A stretch of DNA of 64,000 bases from a bacterium. Its GTDB lineage: Bacteria > Planctomycetota > UBA1135 > UBA2386. Numbering within the stretch: the first letter of the stretch is position 1; each line of letters begins with the position of its first letter. A model generated the notes under the pieces. The model was not told where the DNA came from. It saw only the letters and a program-made list of their open reading frames with translations, and did not search any database. The stretch covers positions 185,771-249,770 of the forward strand of contig JANSXC010000007.1 of NCBI GenBank assembly GCA_024743115.1. The letters run 5' to 3'. Shown here piece after piece: positions 1 to 8,910 of the stretch. A program made the translations under genes and the position numbers.

Positions 1-1
1 C

Positions 2-1108
2 CATCTAGCGGCTCGCGCGCTCAGCGGATTCCTGTATTCGATCCGGCCCATCCGGCCCTTCGACGAGCTGAACGAGGTGCAGATCGACGAGATCCGCACG
101 ACACTCAGTGCGCTGGTCGAAGACCCGGACGAACGACTTCAGCTCGCGGCGCTCGCAAGCCTCGCCATCGACTGGGGGCCGCGCCGACTCGCACGGAGCG
201 AGCTTCCGGTCGGCACTGCAGGGATCCTCCGATGGGCTTTGCGAGCGCAAGACCACAAGCGGCGCGCAAGCGCCGCAGTGATTCTCCGGGCGATCGGCCC
301 CGCCATGAACGACCTGCGGGACGACCTCGTCCAGGCGTTGGAGGAGAAGCCACCGGATGGCGCGCAGCCGCTGCTGTTGTTGGCGCTCCAGAGCGTGAGC
401 ACGGAGAGCGATCGCCTGCCAACAAGTCGATTGGTTGCGAAGTATCTCGCCGATCCAGACCAGACGGTCCGCCAATTCGCACTCATGGCCATCGACATGT
501 TCGACGAGATCGACCCAGGCGCATTCGCAGCGCTGGGCGACTTCCATGCAACGGCCACCTATGCAACCGCGCGGCACGATGCGATCTTGGCCCTGGCCAA
601 ACATGCCCGTGAACCCGAAGCGATCGCGACCGCGATTGAACTGCTCCTCGCGAACCTCGAGTCGTGGCGCAAAGTCCATCGGCCGAACGCGCCCAGCGCA
701 CTCGCCCGATTGGTCGCGCGGTCGCCCCGCGGCATCGGCACCGATCGCGCGATTCGCAAGCTCACGGAGCTAGCCGCGCGCCCGGACGATCCCCATCGAG
801 ACGCCGCCCCGATCGCCCTCGTGCGAATCGCGGCCGCTCGGCGCGACCTCGACTTACTGACCCCACGGCGCGACGTCTTCCGATCCCACCTCGACACGCT
901 CCGCGACGAAGAGCTCGACGGCACCTACCAGCTCTCGCCCGCCGATGAGACGGCGCTCGCCGCTGCCGTCGTACTCGCACGCTGGCCAGCAGCGAAGTTC
1001 CCGGCGACCGACATCCGTCCCCTGCTCGAGCGACTCTCACAGAATCGCTTCTGGTGGTCTCGGAAACGTGCGCAGCAGTTGCTCGGAGAACTCGATCGAC
1101 CGCAGTAG
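2..1108 (+). CDS. Helical-repeat (HEAT-like) protein, 5' truncated
   Basis: The reading frame is open from base 2, so the gene begins upstream of the window; the GTG at 77 is an internal valine and need not be the start. The visible 368 residues are built from short amphipathic helices rich in Ala, Leu, Arg and Asp, with repeats such as DPDERLQLAALASLAIDW, KRRASAAVILRAIG and DPDQTVRQFALMAIDMF. That pattern is typical of HEAT or PBS-lyase-type alpha-solenoids, which serve as protein-binding scaffolds. No enzymatic motif or membrane segment is visible in this part. The next gene starts 15 bp after the stop on the same strand, so the two may be co-transcribed. Function unknown; the repeat assignment is by eye. 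Confidence 0.75.
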   Translation, partial: HLAARALSGFLYSIRPIRPFDELNEVQIDEIRTTLSALVEDPDERLQLAALASLAIDWGPRRLARSELPVGTAGILRWALRAQDHKRRASAAVILRAIGPAMNDLRDDLVQALEEKPPDGAQPLLLLALQSVSTESDRLPTSRLVAKYLADPDQTVRQFALMAIDMFDEIDPGAFAALGDFHATATYATARHDAILALAKHAREPEAIATAIELLLANLESWRKVHRPNAPSALARLVARSPRGIGTDRAIRKLTELAARPDDPHRDAAPIALVRIAAARRDLDLLTPRRDVFRSHLDTLRDEELDGTYQLSPADETALAAAVVLARWPAAKFPATDIRPLLERLSQNRFWWSRKRAQQLLGELDRPQ

Positions 1109-1123
1109 CCTGCCGGGCGCTCG

Positions 1124-2464
1124 ATGTCGCCGCAGGAAGATACTCCGAACGATGCCCCGCATGGCGCGACACCAGACCGCCGTCGACCGGCGGACGGCTG
1201 GATCGCGCTGGGCGCGGGCGGCATCGGCTTCGTTCTCGTCCTCGTGATGCTGCGTCACGGCATCGCGCTCGGCCCCGATGCCTGGACCTACTGGACGGCG
1301 TCCTCGGCGATGGCCCACGGCCACGGCTACGTCGACGCGCATGGCCTGCCGGTCGTGGACTGGCCGCCGCTCTATCCGGCGTGGCTCGCACTCGTGCAGT
1401 CGGCACTCGGCGTGTCGATCGCAAGCGTGCGCCTGGCAGACGCGACGACGCTCGCGATCGCGGCGTTCGGCTTCACGTTCTGGGCACTGCGCCGGGTTGC
1501 GCCGACACCGTCCGCTCCGCGCTGGCCGGCCGCGGCGTTCGTCGTCGCATTCCTGCTGCTGCTCACCCGCGGGATCGCGTGGCATGGCCTGATGCTCGCG
1601 CTGCTCGCCTCCACCCTGCTCACCGTCGACGCGCTGCGGGCGGCCAGAACCAGCGCGACGCAGTGGCTCTGGAGCGCGGTCATCGCGTTCCTCGCGGCTG
1701 CATGTTGCCTCACGCATCACGTCGGCCTGGCTTTGTCCGCTGCGCTCGTCGTGCCGCTGTGCCTGCCATTGCCCGACGGATTGCGCGCCAGCTCCTCGTC
1801 ATCGACCTCGCAGCACGGGCTCGCACGATCCGGCCTGATCGCCGGCGTCCTCGCCACGGCGACGGGCATCGTCGCCTGGTGGACGTCCCGACAGATTCTC
1901 GGGCAGTCCGGCAGCCAGGAGTGGTTCGCCAACGAGCACGGAGCGTGGCACCTGCTGTGGCACGCAACGAAGCACGTCGGCCGCAACCTCGGCCCGTTCC
2001 CGGTCGGCATCGTGACGTTCTTCGTGGCGTTGTTCTGCCTGCGGCGTCGGCAGCGCGACGCGGTCGCGTACGCGGTCGCGGCACTCACCCTGCTGCTCAC
2101 GATGTTCTTCGTGGCGCGCGTCGCCGACCTGCCCGGGGATCGGTTCGTCGGTTTCGCGGCGCTCATGATCGGCGCACTCGCGATCGCGGGCGCAGCGACG
2201 CTGGAACGTCGCCGCCTCCGCTGGGTCCTGCTCGCGCTGCTCGTGCTGCCGCCGGTGATCCACGGCGGCAAGCACGTCGGGCGCGGCCGCAAGACCGCGA
2301 CCACGATCCACGCCGACGGCGGCGTGACGTTCCTGCCGCCGAACGCCACGTTCCTACCCGGAGTCGAACCCGACGCGACTCTGCCCGACGGTCGTCGCAA
2401 CGTCGCGGCGCCGCTGTTCTCGTGGCAGGCCGCGCGACTCGAACGGGGCGAAGGGCGGAAGTAG
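1124..2464 (+). CDS. Polytopic membrane glycosyltransferase, GT39/PMT-like
   Basis: 446 residues with about ten hydrophobic segments, the first at residues 28-48 after a basic, Pro-rich N-terminal tail. The first external loop reads GPDAWTYWTASSAMAHGHGY and is followed by DWPPLYPAWLALV. An Asp soon after the first membrane segment plus a P-x-Y-P-x-W loop is characteristic of the GT-C (dolichyl-phosphate-mannose mannosyltransferase, ArnT-like) superfamily, which transfers sugars from polyprenyl-phosphate donors on the outer face of the inner membrane. The C-terminus is a short soluble tail rather than the large periplasmic domain of ArnT. Acceptor and donor cannot be told from the sequence. 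ATG chosen because it is the first start after the upstream stop. Confidence 0.65.
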   Translation: MSPQEDTPNDAPHGATPDRRRPADGWIALGAGGIGFVLVLVMLRHGIALGPDAWTYWTASSAMAHGHGYVDAHGLPVVDWPPLYPAWLALVQSALGVSIASVRLADATTLAIAAFGFTFWALRRVAPTPSAPRWPAAAFVVAFLLLLTRGIAWHGLMLALLASTLLTVDALRAARTSATQWLWSAVIAFLAAACCLTHHVGLALSAALVVPLCLPLPDGLRASSSSSTSQHGLARSGLIAGVLATATGIVAWWTSRQILGQSGSQEWFANEHGAWHLLWHATKHVGRNLGPFPVGIVTFFVALFCLRRRQRDAVAYAVAALTLLLTMFFVARVADLPGDRFVGFAALMIGALAIAGAATLERRRLRWVLLALLVLPPVIHGGKHVGRGRKTATTIHADGGVTFLPPNATFLPGVEPDATLPDGRRNVAAPLFSWQAARLERGEGRK

Positions 2465-2474
2465 CGTCTGTTGG

Positions 2475-4826
2475 TCAGCGCAGCACGACCTCGAACACCT
2501 CGGGCTCGGAACCCACGGTGATCGACCGGGTCGCCGTGTGATGATGCCAGCTGGCCTCGACCTGGTAGGTTCCGGATCGCAACCGGACCGCGCGTTCCTT
2601 TTGCCCACGAAGCACGTACACCTCCGAACGATGCACGAGCTGGCCAGCACCGTCACGAACGCGCAGATCCACCGGACCGTCGAGCTCGGCACCCTGGGGC
2701 GTCGCGGCCCGCAGCGTGACCGGCACCCCCGCAGCGAGCGCCAGTGTCGTGTTGGTCGTCACGTCGGCCGTGATCTCGAAGGCCGCGGCGGTCGCGGCGT
2801 AATCCTGGCCGAACACCGCGACGCGATACTCGCCGACGGCGAGCGGCCCCCACTCACCGCGCCCGTTCTCGACGGTGAGCCATCGCACGAAGTCGCCGCG
2901 TTCGTCACTCAGCATGACTCGTAGCTTCGCGGGTGGCGATGCTGTGCCGCCGAGTTGGACCACGACGCGACCGCCAGCAGCGAATCGAACGGTCCCGACC
3001 TCCCAGGTCTCACCGGCGCGGACCTCACCCGTGACCCGCTGCGGCGGGAACCCATCCGTAGCGAAGGTGAGTTGGTATTGCCCCGATGGGAAGCCACCGA
3101 AGCGGAAGTCCCCCGTCCTCGAGTCGACCGCGAGCTTGGGCCGCGCCGAGTTGTCTCCGATCAGGCGTGGCGTGCAACGAACGTTGGGCAAGATGCGGTC
3201 GCCCGGCCCACGAACGATGCCAGTCGCATAGCCCGGCCCGCCGGGCGGCAACCGGAGCTCAACCTCGCCCTGACCTGGCGTGATACCGCGCACGACGACC
3301 TCACGCATCAAGACGTTCGGCCGCTGGGCCTCGAGTCGCACGGTCCGATCCGGCACGCAGTCGTTGAACACGAACCGCCCGCGTTGATCGGTCCGAACGG
3401 ACGGATACCAGTCCGTGCCTTTGACCCAGGGATCGAGTCGTCCGCGAACGCTCGCGCCCTGCACCGGCTCGCCAGCGCCATCGAGCACGATTCCTGTCAG
3501 CTCGAGCCCTCCGCCAAGGGTTGCTCGCCACTGAAATCGCTCGCCGACAAGCAAGTCAACGCGCTGCTCCGCGCGGCCGTGCGAATCGTGATCCGCCGCC
3601 AGCACGAGCTCGCCGGGCAAGAGATCATCGAACGCGCAACGACCGACGCTATTCGTGGACGCAGCCCACGAATGCCCGCGTATTCCGGTCCGCACCCGAA
3701 CGACCGCGCCCGCGACCGGTTCACCAGTGCGATCCGTCACCAGCGCTTCGAGCGCCGCGGCACGCGGGAAATGCAGAGTCACCGAGGCCATCCGGCCGGC
3801 TTCGACCTCGACCCGTTTCCTAGTCGGCGCGAGCCTGGGCGCACGCGCGTCGAGTTCGATCGTGCCCGGTGACAGCCCGTCAGCCGTGAACCGGCCTTGG
3901 TCGTCACTTGTCAGCATGATCGGTTGTGGCGCTAGAGCCCGCCCCCCGTCCGGCAAGCGCTGTAGCTTCATGCTCCGGCGCCCGACACGGACACGCGCTC
4001 CGACCACAGGAGTTCCCTCAGGCCCGAGAACGCGCCCTGCAAGCGCGCCACCCCGATGACGCAGCTCGATCGTGACCTGCACCGCGACCTCGCGGTTCGT
4101 CGTGAACTCGCGCATCGGGCTCGGCGCAAACCCGGCCTTGCGCGCACCGAGGTAACACTGCGCCGGCAGCCCGCGCACCGAGAAGCTGCCATCCGCTGCC
4201 GAGCGGGCTACCGATTGACTGGCTGAGTGACGAGCCGAAACAACGATGTCGGCCGCGGGAACCGGCTGCCCCTGACCATCCACAACTCGACCGCGAGCGG
4301 TCAACCCCACAGGCACGACGAACCGCGACTCCGCGCGTTCACCCGCCTTGATCTCCACCGGCGAGCCGTAGCGCCGAGTGCCGGGCGTCCAACGCGGGCG
4401 CACGATCCCAGGCAGCAGCCCCTCGAAGAGCACCTCACCCCGCGCGTCGGTCACGCCGCTCGGAACATCGACACGGTTGTCGGACCAGCCGCGACTCGCC
4501 TGCACCTCGATGCCGATGACCGGCGACTCATCGTCGGCCCAGACGAGCCGAACTAGCAGCGATCCGGTCGTGGGGTCGGGTTCGGGCGCGCCGGGCAACG
4601 CCTCGCGCGAGAGTTCACCAGCGACAGCCTGGTCGGACGCGGAACCAGCCTCAGGTTCCGCGGCAGCCTTACTCACTGCCACTGCCGGCGCGACGCCCTC
4701 CGCGCCGTTCGGCCGGGGTGCGAGCGGCAACCCGGGCTCGTCTCCCACACAACCACGCACGGCCAGCCACAGCAAGGCCGCCGCGATGAGCATCACCGTC
4801 ACGCCACCCACGAGCCGCCGATCCAT
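2475..4826 (-). CDS. Exported multi-repeat carboxypeptidase-regulatory/Ig-like protein
   Basis: The likely start is the ATG at 4826, giving about 783 residues; it is followed by a hydrophobic signal or anchor segment (MLIAAALLWLAVRGC). The rest is a string of about seven beta-sandwich repeats of the carboxypeptidase regulatory-like (CarboxypepD_reg / SdrD B-like) kind, recognisable from recurring phrases such as GRVVDGQGQPVPAADIVV, GRVLGPEGTPVVGARVRV and GIVLDGAGEPVQGASVRG, each followed by D-x-x-GRF. No peptidase catalytic domain is present. Such proteins are extracellular or cell-surface structural or adhesive modules. The gene converges with the GT39-like gene (10 bp between stops) and has a -10-like TACGAT placed exactly 6 nt before the start codon. 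Confidence 0.7.
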   Translation of the reverse strand: MDRRLVGGVTVMLIAAALLWLAVRGCVGDEPGLPLAPRPNGAEGVAPAVAVSKAAAEPEAGSASDQAVAGELSREALPGAPEPDPTTGSLLVRLVWADDESPVIGIEVQASRGWSDNRVDVPSGVTDARGEVLFEGLLPGIVRPRWTPGTRRYGSPVEIKAGERAESRFVVPVGLTARGRVVDGQGQPVPAADIVVSARHSASQSVARSAADGSFSVRGLPAQCYLGARKAGFAPSPMREFTTNREVAVQVTIELRHRGGALAGRVLGPEGTPVVGARVRVGRRSMKLQRLPDGGRALAPQPIMLTSDDQGRFTADGLSPGTIELDARAPRLAPTRKRVEVEAGRMASVTLHFPRAAALEALVTDRTGEPVAGAVVRVRTGIRGHSWAASTNSVGRCAFDDLLPGELVLAADHDSHGRAEQRVDLLVGERFQWRATLGGGLELTGIVLDGAGEPVQGASVRGRLDPWVKGTDWYPSVRTDQRGRFVFNDCVPDRTVRLEAQRPNVLMREVVVRGITPGQGEVELRLPPGGPGYATGIVRGPGDRILPNVRCTPRLIGDNSARPKLAVDSRTGDFRFGGFPSGQYQLTFATDGFPPQRVTGEVRAGETWEVGTVRFAAGGRVVVQLGGTASPPAKLRVMLSDERGDFVRWLTVENGRGEWGPLAVGEYRVAVFGQDYAATAAAFEITADVTTNTTLALAAGVPVTLRAATPQGAELDGPVDLRVRDGAGQLVHRSEVYVLRGQKERAVRLRSGTYQVEASWHHHTATRSITVGSEPEVFEVVLR

Positions 4827-4832
4827 GACGCG

Positions 4833-4838
4833 ATCGTA
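4833..4838 (-). promoter_or_regulatory. Leaderless-type -10 element
   Basis: On the minus strand TACGAT is followed by 6 nt and then the ATG at 4826. A -10 hexamer at this distance would put the transcription start at or next to the A of the start codon, so the mRNA would have no leader. No Shine-Dalgarno sequence is present in the 6-nt spacer. Confidence 0.45.
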
Positions 4839-4859
4839 ACGCGACCGCGCCCGACCCAG

Positions 4860-4888
4860 TTGCCAGGTCCGCGGCGTCACGCTAGTTT
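4860..4888 (+). promoter_or_regulatory. Sigma70-like promoter upstream of rbfA-rtcB
   Basis: TTGCCA at 4860-4865 and TAGTTT at 4883-4888 are separated by 17 bp. The same -10 (TAGTTT, preceded by GC and followed by CCTCG) occurs upstream of the tRNA-Leu gene, which supports its reality. It would make a leader of about 240 nt before the RbfA-like start. Confidence 0.45.
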
Positions 4889-5135
4889 CCTCGCCCCGAC
4901 TACCGGAGACCAACGATGCGATCCTTCTTCGCTGTGTCCGCTGGCCGGTCCTCGCGCGCGTAGCCCGTTCGCGGCGGCCGGTTCTCAGCCAGGCTTCGAC
5001 GCCACGATTGGCGTTGGGGCCATCCGTGCAGTCCCTCGCCGACCGCGAGCGTGACCGCCCTGTTCGAGGCCATCGCTTCGAGCAATTCAGCCGGACCCAT
5101 CCAGCACGCCCTCCCGGCGTGCGTCAGTCGCGAAG

Positions 5136-5495
5136 ATGACAACCGATTCTCACGGTCGCGGAGGACGACCGTCCCAAAAAACCCTCCAACTCTGTGCCCA
5201 GGCTGCGGACGCGCTCGCGTTCGCGCTGGGCGATACCACCGATCCCGTCCTGCTCGACCTGACGCTGGTGCGCGTCGAACCGATGCCGGACCAACGCCAC
5301 CTGCTCGTCGTCGTGGACTCTCCGCCGCGGCACGGCCTCGTGGCCACGCTCGAAGCGCTCGACCGCGCGCGGGGATTCCTGCGTACGGCCGTCGCCGCGA
5401 GCATTCACCGCAGCAAGGCACCCCGACTGTCGTTCACGGTCGAACCCCGATTCGATCCCGACGACGGGTTCGACAACGACGGAGGTGCCATGTGA
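5136..5495 (+). CDS. rbfA: Ribosome-binding factor A-like protein
   Basis: 119 residues, the usual RbfA size. RbfA binds the 30S subunit and assists late 16S rRNA maturation. The frame shows the family layout: a basic Gly-rich start with S-x-KTLQLC, then ALGDTTDPVLLDLTLVRVEP, a hydrophobic strand HLLVVV, then RARGFLRTAVAASIHRSKAP followed by LSFTV, matching the KH-like fold and the conserved R-x-x-L-x-x-x-V-A-x-x-I-x-x-x-x-x-P-x-L-x-F pattern. An acidic tail follows. Its last codons overlap the next gene: the ATG of ATGTGA is its penultimate codon and GTG within it starts RtcB. Assignment rests on the pattern; the family is short and divergent. Confidence 0.6.
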   Translation: MTTDSHGRGGRPSQKTLQLCAQAADALAFALGDTTDPVLLDLTLVRVEPMPDQRHLLVVVDSPPRHGLVATLEALDRARGFLRTAVAASIHRSKAPRLSFTVEPRFDPDDGFDNDGGAM

Positions 5496-6598
5496 CCTGC
5501 GTCGAGCAATGGCTCAGCGAGCCAACCCCGCCGGAGGTCGCGCGAGCCATCGAACGGCTCGCCGCGGCCCCCGGAGTCGAGCACATCGCGGTGATGCCCG
5601 ACGTGCACCTCGCCACCGACGTCTGCGTCGGCACGGTGCTGGGCACGAACGACTACGTGTATCCGCAGGCCGCGGGCGGTGACATCGGCTGCGGCGTGGC
5701 GGCCGTTCGAATCGACGCGCCGGCCGTGGCCATCGATCGCGCGGCGGCGGGTGCACTGTTCGCGGAGCTGCGTCACCGCGTGCCCGCCATCCGGCATCGG
5801 CGCGCGCGCGACGCGCCGCCGCAGCCGCTGTCGGATGCGAAGCTCGCGCGCCATGTCGAACGCGACGCGCGTGTCCAGCTCGGCACGCTCGGCCGCGGCA
5901 ACCACTTCGTCGAGCTACAGCGCGACGAGAGCGGGGCCCTGTGGCTCACCGTCCATACTGGATCGCGGGGGCTCGGGCCGGCGGTGCGCGATCACCACCT
6001 CGCGCGTGGCGGCGCGGAAGAACGACCGCGGGGCCTCGTCGGCCTGCCGGTGCCCGGCGCGGGTTCGGATTACGTGCACGATGCCGGGCTGGCAGTCGAG
6101 TACGCAGCGCGCAACCGCCGCGCGATCGCCGACGCGGTCGAGGCCGCCTTGCTCGCCGTGCTCGGCGTGCGACTCGCGCGCGACACGTGGTTCGAGACCG
6201 CGCACGACACAGTGTCTCGCGAGACCCACGACGGTCGCGAGCTCTGGGTGCACCGCAAGGGCGCGAACCCCGCAGCGGTCGGCCAGCCGGCCGTGATCCC
6301 GGGCTCGATGGGCACGGCGACGTATCACGTCACCGGCCGCGGCCTGCCCGCCGCACTCGGATCGAGCTCGCACGGTGCCGGCCGCGCACTCCGGCGCGGC
6401 ATCGCAGCGCGCCGCTTCTCAGCCCGAGAACTCACGCGCCAACTGCGTGGCGTGCACTTCGAGACGGACCGCGCCCACGGCCTGCGCGACGAAGCCCCAC
6501 TGGCCTACAAGGACATCGACCGCGTCATGCGAGCCCAGCGCGACCTCGTGCGGATCGAGCGCAAGCTACGCCCGGTGCTGGTGTTCAAGGCGGGTTGA
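5492..6598 (+). CDS. rtcB: RtcB-family RNA-splicing ligase
   Basis: RtcB ligates RNA with 2',3'-cyclic phosphate or 3'-phosphate and 5'-OH ends using GTP and Mn2+. The GTG at 5492 was chosen as start: it has GGAGG 6 nt upstream and overlaps the preceding stop by 4 nt, giving 368 residues. Family motifs are all visible: PDVHLATDVCVGTV, GGDIGCGVAAVR (metal-binding Cys), LGRGNHFVEL, TVHTGSRGLG, VHRKGAN, PGSMGT and SSHGAGR, the last carrying the histidine that becomes guanylylated. It is about 40 residues shorter than E. coli RtcB. Coupling to RbfA suggests co-expression of rRNA maturation and RNA repair or tRNA ligation. The frame continues upstream to 5051 but that stretch does not resemble RtcB. 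Confidence 0.9.
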   Translation: MTCVEQWLSEPTPPEVARAIERLAAAPGVEHIAVMPDVHLATDVCVGTVLGTNDYVYPQAAGGDIGCGVAAVRIDAPAVAIDRAAAGALFAELRHRVPAIRHRRARDAPPQPLSDAKLARHVERDARVQLGTLGRGNHFVELQRDESGALWLTVHTGSRGLGPAVRDHHLARGGAEERPRGLVGLPVPGAGSDYVHDAGLAVEYAARNRRAIADAVEAALLAVLGVRLARDTWFETAHDTVSRETHDGRELWVHRKGANPAAVGQPAVIPGSMGTATYHVTGRGLPAALGSSSHGAGRALRRGIAARRFSARELTRQLRGVHFETDRAHGLRDEAPLAYKDIDRVMRAQRDLVRIERKLRPVLVFKAG

Positions 6599-6660
6599 CC
6601 GCGATGCCAACGGCCGGCGGGGGCGTGTAACGTCACCCGCCGACCGGGCTATCGGGCGGC

Positions 6661-8880
6661 ATGTCCCCAATCTGCAGCGTCGCCGGCGGCCCCTTCCTGC
6701 TCGGCGCCCTCGCCTGCCTGCTACCACGGGCCGACGCGCAATCGCCCGGCTGGCATCGGGTCGGGGGCCTGACCGGTGCCGAGACCCAGATCGAGTACGA
6801 CACGCGCCGACAGCGGCTCGTGCTGGTACAGACTCTCGAACAGAACGAGCTGTTTCGAACGTTCGAGCGAATCGATGGCACCTGGTCACTACGCGCACCG
6901 AAGCACTCGCCGACCCCGCGCCAGGGGTTCGCGACGGGCTACGACCCGGCGCGTGGGCGGCTGGTGCTGTTCGGTGGCACTGAGAACTACTTCATGCGCC
7001 ACGCTCCCGGTGAGCGGCTCGACGACACCTGGGAGTACGACGGCATCGATTGGCAACACCGGCACCCGACGGTGTCACCGCCAGCTCAGTATCAAAGCCA
7101 CCTCGTGTTCGATCCCGCTGCCGGCCAGATGTTGCTGTGCGGTGGCAGCCCCGATCATCGGGACGCTTGGCACTATGACGGCAGCACCTGGACCTGGCGT
7201 TCGACTACGCCGTTCTACGCGCGAGATGTCGCGATCGCCTCGGATCCCGTTCGCAGCGAAGTGGTCGTCCTTGGCAGCTGGAATGCGGGCCCAGGGTACA
7301 CCAACCGAATGTACGCTTGGCGCGGCAGCAGCTGGCAGCGCATCGCCGCGATCGGACTGCAGCCCACGATCGGAGGCCGGGCCATGACATGGCACGCGGG
7401 ACGCTCAACGGTGATCGCGCACGGTGGCGGCGTCCCCGGCGCTTTCAACGAAGAGCTCTGGGAGTGGAACGGAGCGCAATGGAGCCTCCTTCCGACCCCG
7501 GCGGCTCCTCCTCGAGCCCGTCACGACATCGCGATCGACCCGACGACGAACACCTTGATCGTGGCCGGCGGCCCCCCCTACTGGAAGCTGCCCGTGACAG
7601 TCGCCTGGGACGGCGCCACATGGCAAGAATCCACCCGCACACTCGACTTCGCCCCCCAACTAGCTACTTGGGACGGCTCGCGCCAACGCGTTGTCACGAT
7701 ACCCAAGACGCCTTTCTACGAACCGCTGCCCTATGCACTCGAGTGGGATGGCAGAGAGTGGCACGAGGCTCCGCTCCCGCCAAGTCTCGCCCAAGTCTGC
7801 TGTATCGCCTTCGACGAAGTCCGCGGCTGCCTCGTCATGGCGGCCTGGGACTCGGACCACCAGACCGTGATGATCGAACGGGACCAGAGCGGGTGGTCCA
7901 TACCCACTGTGCTCCCGGCGCATTGGTCGTTCAGCAAGCGGAGCCATCTGACGTGGCACGGCGGGCGAGGGCGCCTCGTCACGCTGCGAGGCCAGGGCAA
8001 GCTGGCCGAGTGGGACGGTTCGAGCTGGCAGTCCGTTCCCCGCAGCGGCGGTGGCCCACTCTTCGCTTCCGCGCTGGTCTGGGATCGCGCAAGCGGCGAA
8101 CTCTTGGCGCCACACCTCGCGTCGAATGGCAGTCTCGACGTACCGACGTGGACGTCTTCGGGATGGCAGACCCGCGTGGCCCGAACCAACCCCCATCCCG
8201 TGCGACAGGGTGCCAGTTTCGGTTACGACGAGAATCGCAAGCGAATGGTGATGTTCGGCGGCTTGGATCCGATTCGCGGCCCGGCCTCGTGGGACTTCTA
8301 TCGCTTCCACGGCGACACGTGGGAGTGGGACGGCACCGATTGGCGCCGCCGCAAGACCGCACACCAGCCGGCCGCCCGCGAAGGCGGACACCTGGTATTC
8401 GACCATGCCCGCCGACAGCTCCTGCTCGTCGGTGGCTGGTCCCGTGAGTTCAGCGGTGCCGAGATCTCCCTCGCGGACGTTTGGGCCCTCGACGACGCTC
8501 CGGCCGGCTCCACGACCACGTTTGGTACCAGCTGCGGCAATGCCACGCAACACCCGCGACTCACCGCCGCCGCCCCCGAACCCGGTGCGCCGGCGTTCAC
8601 GCTCGACCTCGACCGCGTCCCCGCGACCGCGCCGTGCCTCGTCCTGCTCGGCCAACGCGCGGCACCCGTCGCGTTGGGGCATGGCTGCAGTTCGTGGCTG
8701 CCGAACCCGGCGCAGGCCGAGTTCAAACTCGCGAACACCAACGGCTTCGCGAGCATCGCGGCGGCGATTCCGCGGGCGCTGAGCGGTCACACGTTCACCG
8801 CGCAGGCTGCGGCGCTCGATGTTGCTGCGCCGGCGGGCTTCGCGATGACTACGGCACTCGAGATCCGGATCGGATACTGA
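6661..8880 (+). CDS. Exported Kelch-like repeat protein with shared C-terminal domain
   Basis: 739 residues. Residues 1-26 form a signal peptide (hydrophobic stretch ending ADAQ). The body contains a dozen Kelch-like repeats with the phrases FDPAAGQMLLCGG, YDENRKRMVMFGG and FDHARRQLLLVGG, each followed by W-x-W/Y-D-G-x-x-W, which builds a beta-propeller. The last 125 residues, from about FGTSCGN onward, form a separate beta-rich domain with Cys and a TAQAAALDVAAPAGF motif near the end; a similar domain ends two other exported proteins in this window (10195-11319, 40823-41848). Likely extracellular or periplasmic; ligand unknown. Confidence 0.65.
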   Translation: MSPICSVAGGPFLLGALACLLPRADAQSPGWHRVGGLTGAETQIEYDTRRQRLVLVQTLEQNELFRTFERIDGTWSLRAPKHSPTPRQGFATGYDPARGRLVLFGGTENYFMRHAPGERLDDTWEYDGIDWQHRHPTVSPPAQYQSHLVFDPAAGQMLLCGGSPDHRDAWHYDGSTWTWRSTTPFYARDVAIASDPVRSEVVVLGSWNAGPGYTNRMYAWRGSSWQRIAAIGLQPTIGGRAMTWHAGRSTVIAHGGGVPGAFNEELWEWNGAQWSLLPTPAAPPRARHDIAIDPTTNTLIVAGGPPYWKLPVTVAWDGATWQESTRTLDFAPQLATWDGSRQRVVTIPKTPFYEPLPYALEWDGREWHEAPLPPSLAQVCCIAFDEVRGCLVMAAWDSDHQTVMIERDQSGWSIPTVLPAHWSFSKRSHLTWHGGRGRLVTLRGQGKLAEWDGSSWQSVPRSGGGPLFASALVWDRASGELLAPHLASNGSLDVPTWTSSGWQTRVARTNPHPVRQGASFGYDENRKRMVMFGGLDPIRGPASWDFYRFHGDTWEWDGTDWRRRKTAHQPAAREGGHLVFDHARRQLLLVGGWSREFSGAEISLADVWALDDAPAGSTTTFGTSCGNATQHPRLTAAAPEPGAPAFTLDLDRVPATAPCLVLLGQRAAPVALGHGCSSWLPNPAQAEFKLANTNGFASIAAAIPRALSGHTFTAQAAALDVAAPAGFAMTTALEIRIGY

Positions 8881-8898
8881 GCCACGCGTCGGCGGGGC

Positions 8899-8904
8899 TA
8901 CGCT
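8899..8904 (+). promoter_or_regulatory. Leaderless-type -10 element
   Basis: TACGCT lies exactly 6 nt before the ATG at 8911, with no ribosome-binding site between. See the other examples at 4833, 13870, 14640, 33342 and 42742. Confidence 0.45.
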
Positions 8905-8910
8905 GGCCGC

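Larger units (their letters stand above)
4827..5135. other. Divergent intergenic region with long leader
   Basis: 309 bp between the start of the repeat protein and the RbfA-like gene. It holds a leaderless-type promoter for the minus strand and a TTGCCA-17-TAGTTT promoter for the plus strand. The plus-strand leader contains a 15-codon open frame starting ATG at 4915, preceded by GGAG, and ending TAG; it could be a leader peptide or chance. No other coding signal was seen. Confidence 0.4.

Noticed and set aside
4915..4959. 15-codon upstream open frame as a regulatory attenuator
   Set aside because: It has a weak GGAG site but no terminator-like hairpin or codon run was seen, so it is only mentioned in the intergenic entry.
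5051..5491. Upstream extension of the RtcB frame
   Set aside because: It overlaps the RbfA-like gene in another frame and does not resemble RtcB; a GGAGG-preceded GTG at 5492 is preferred.
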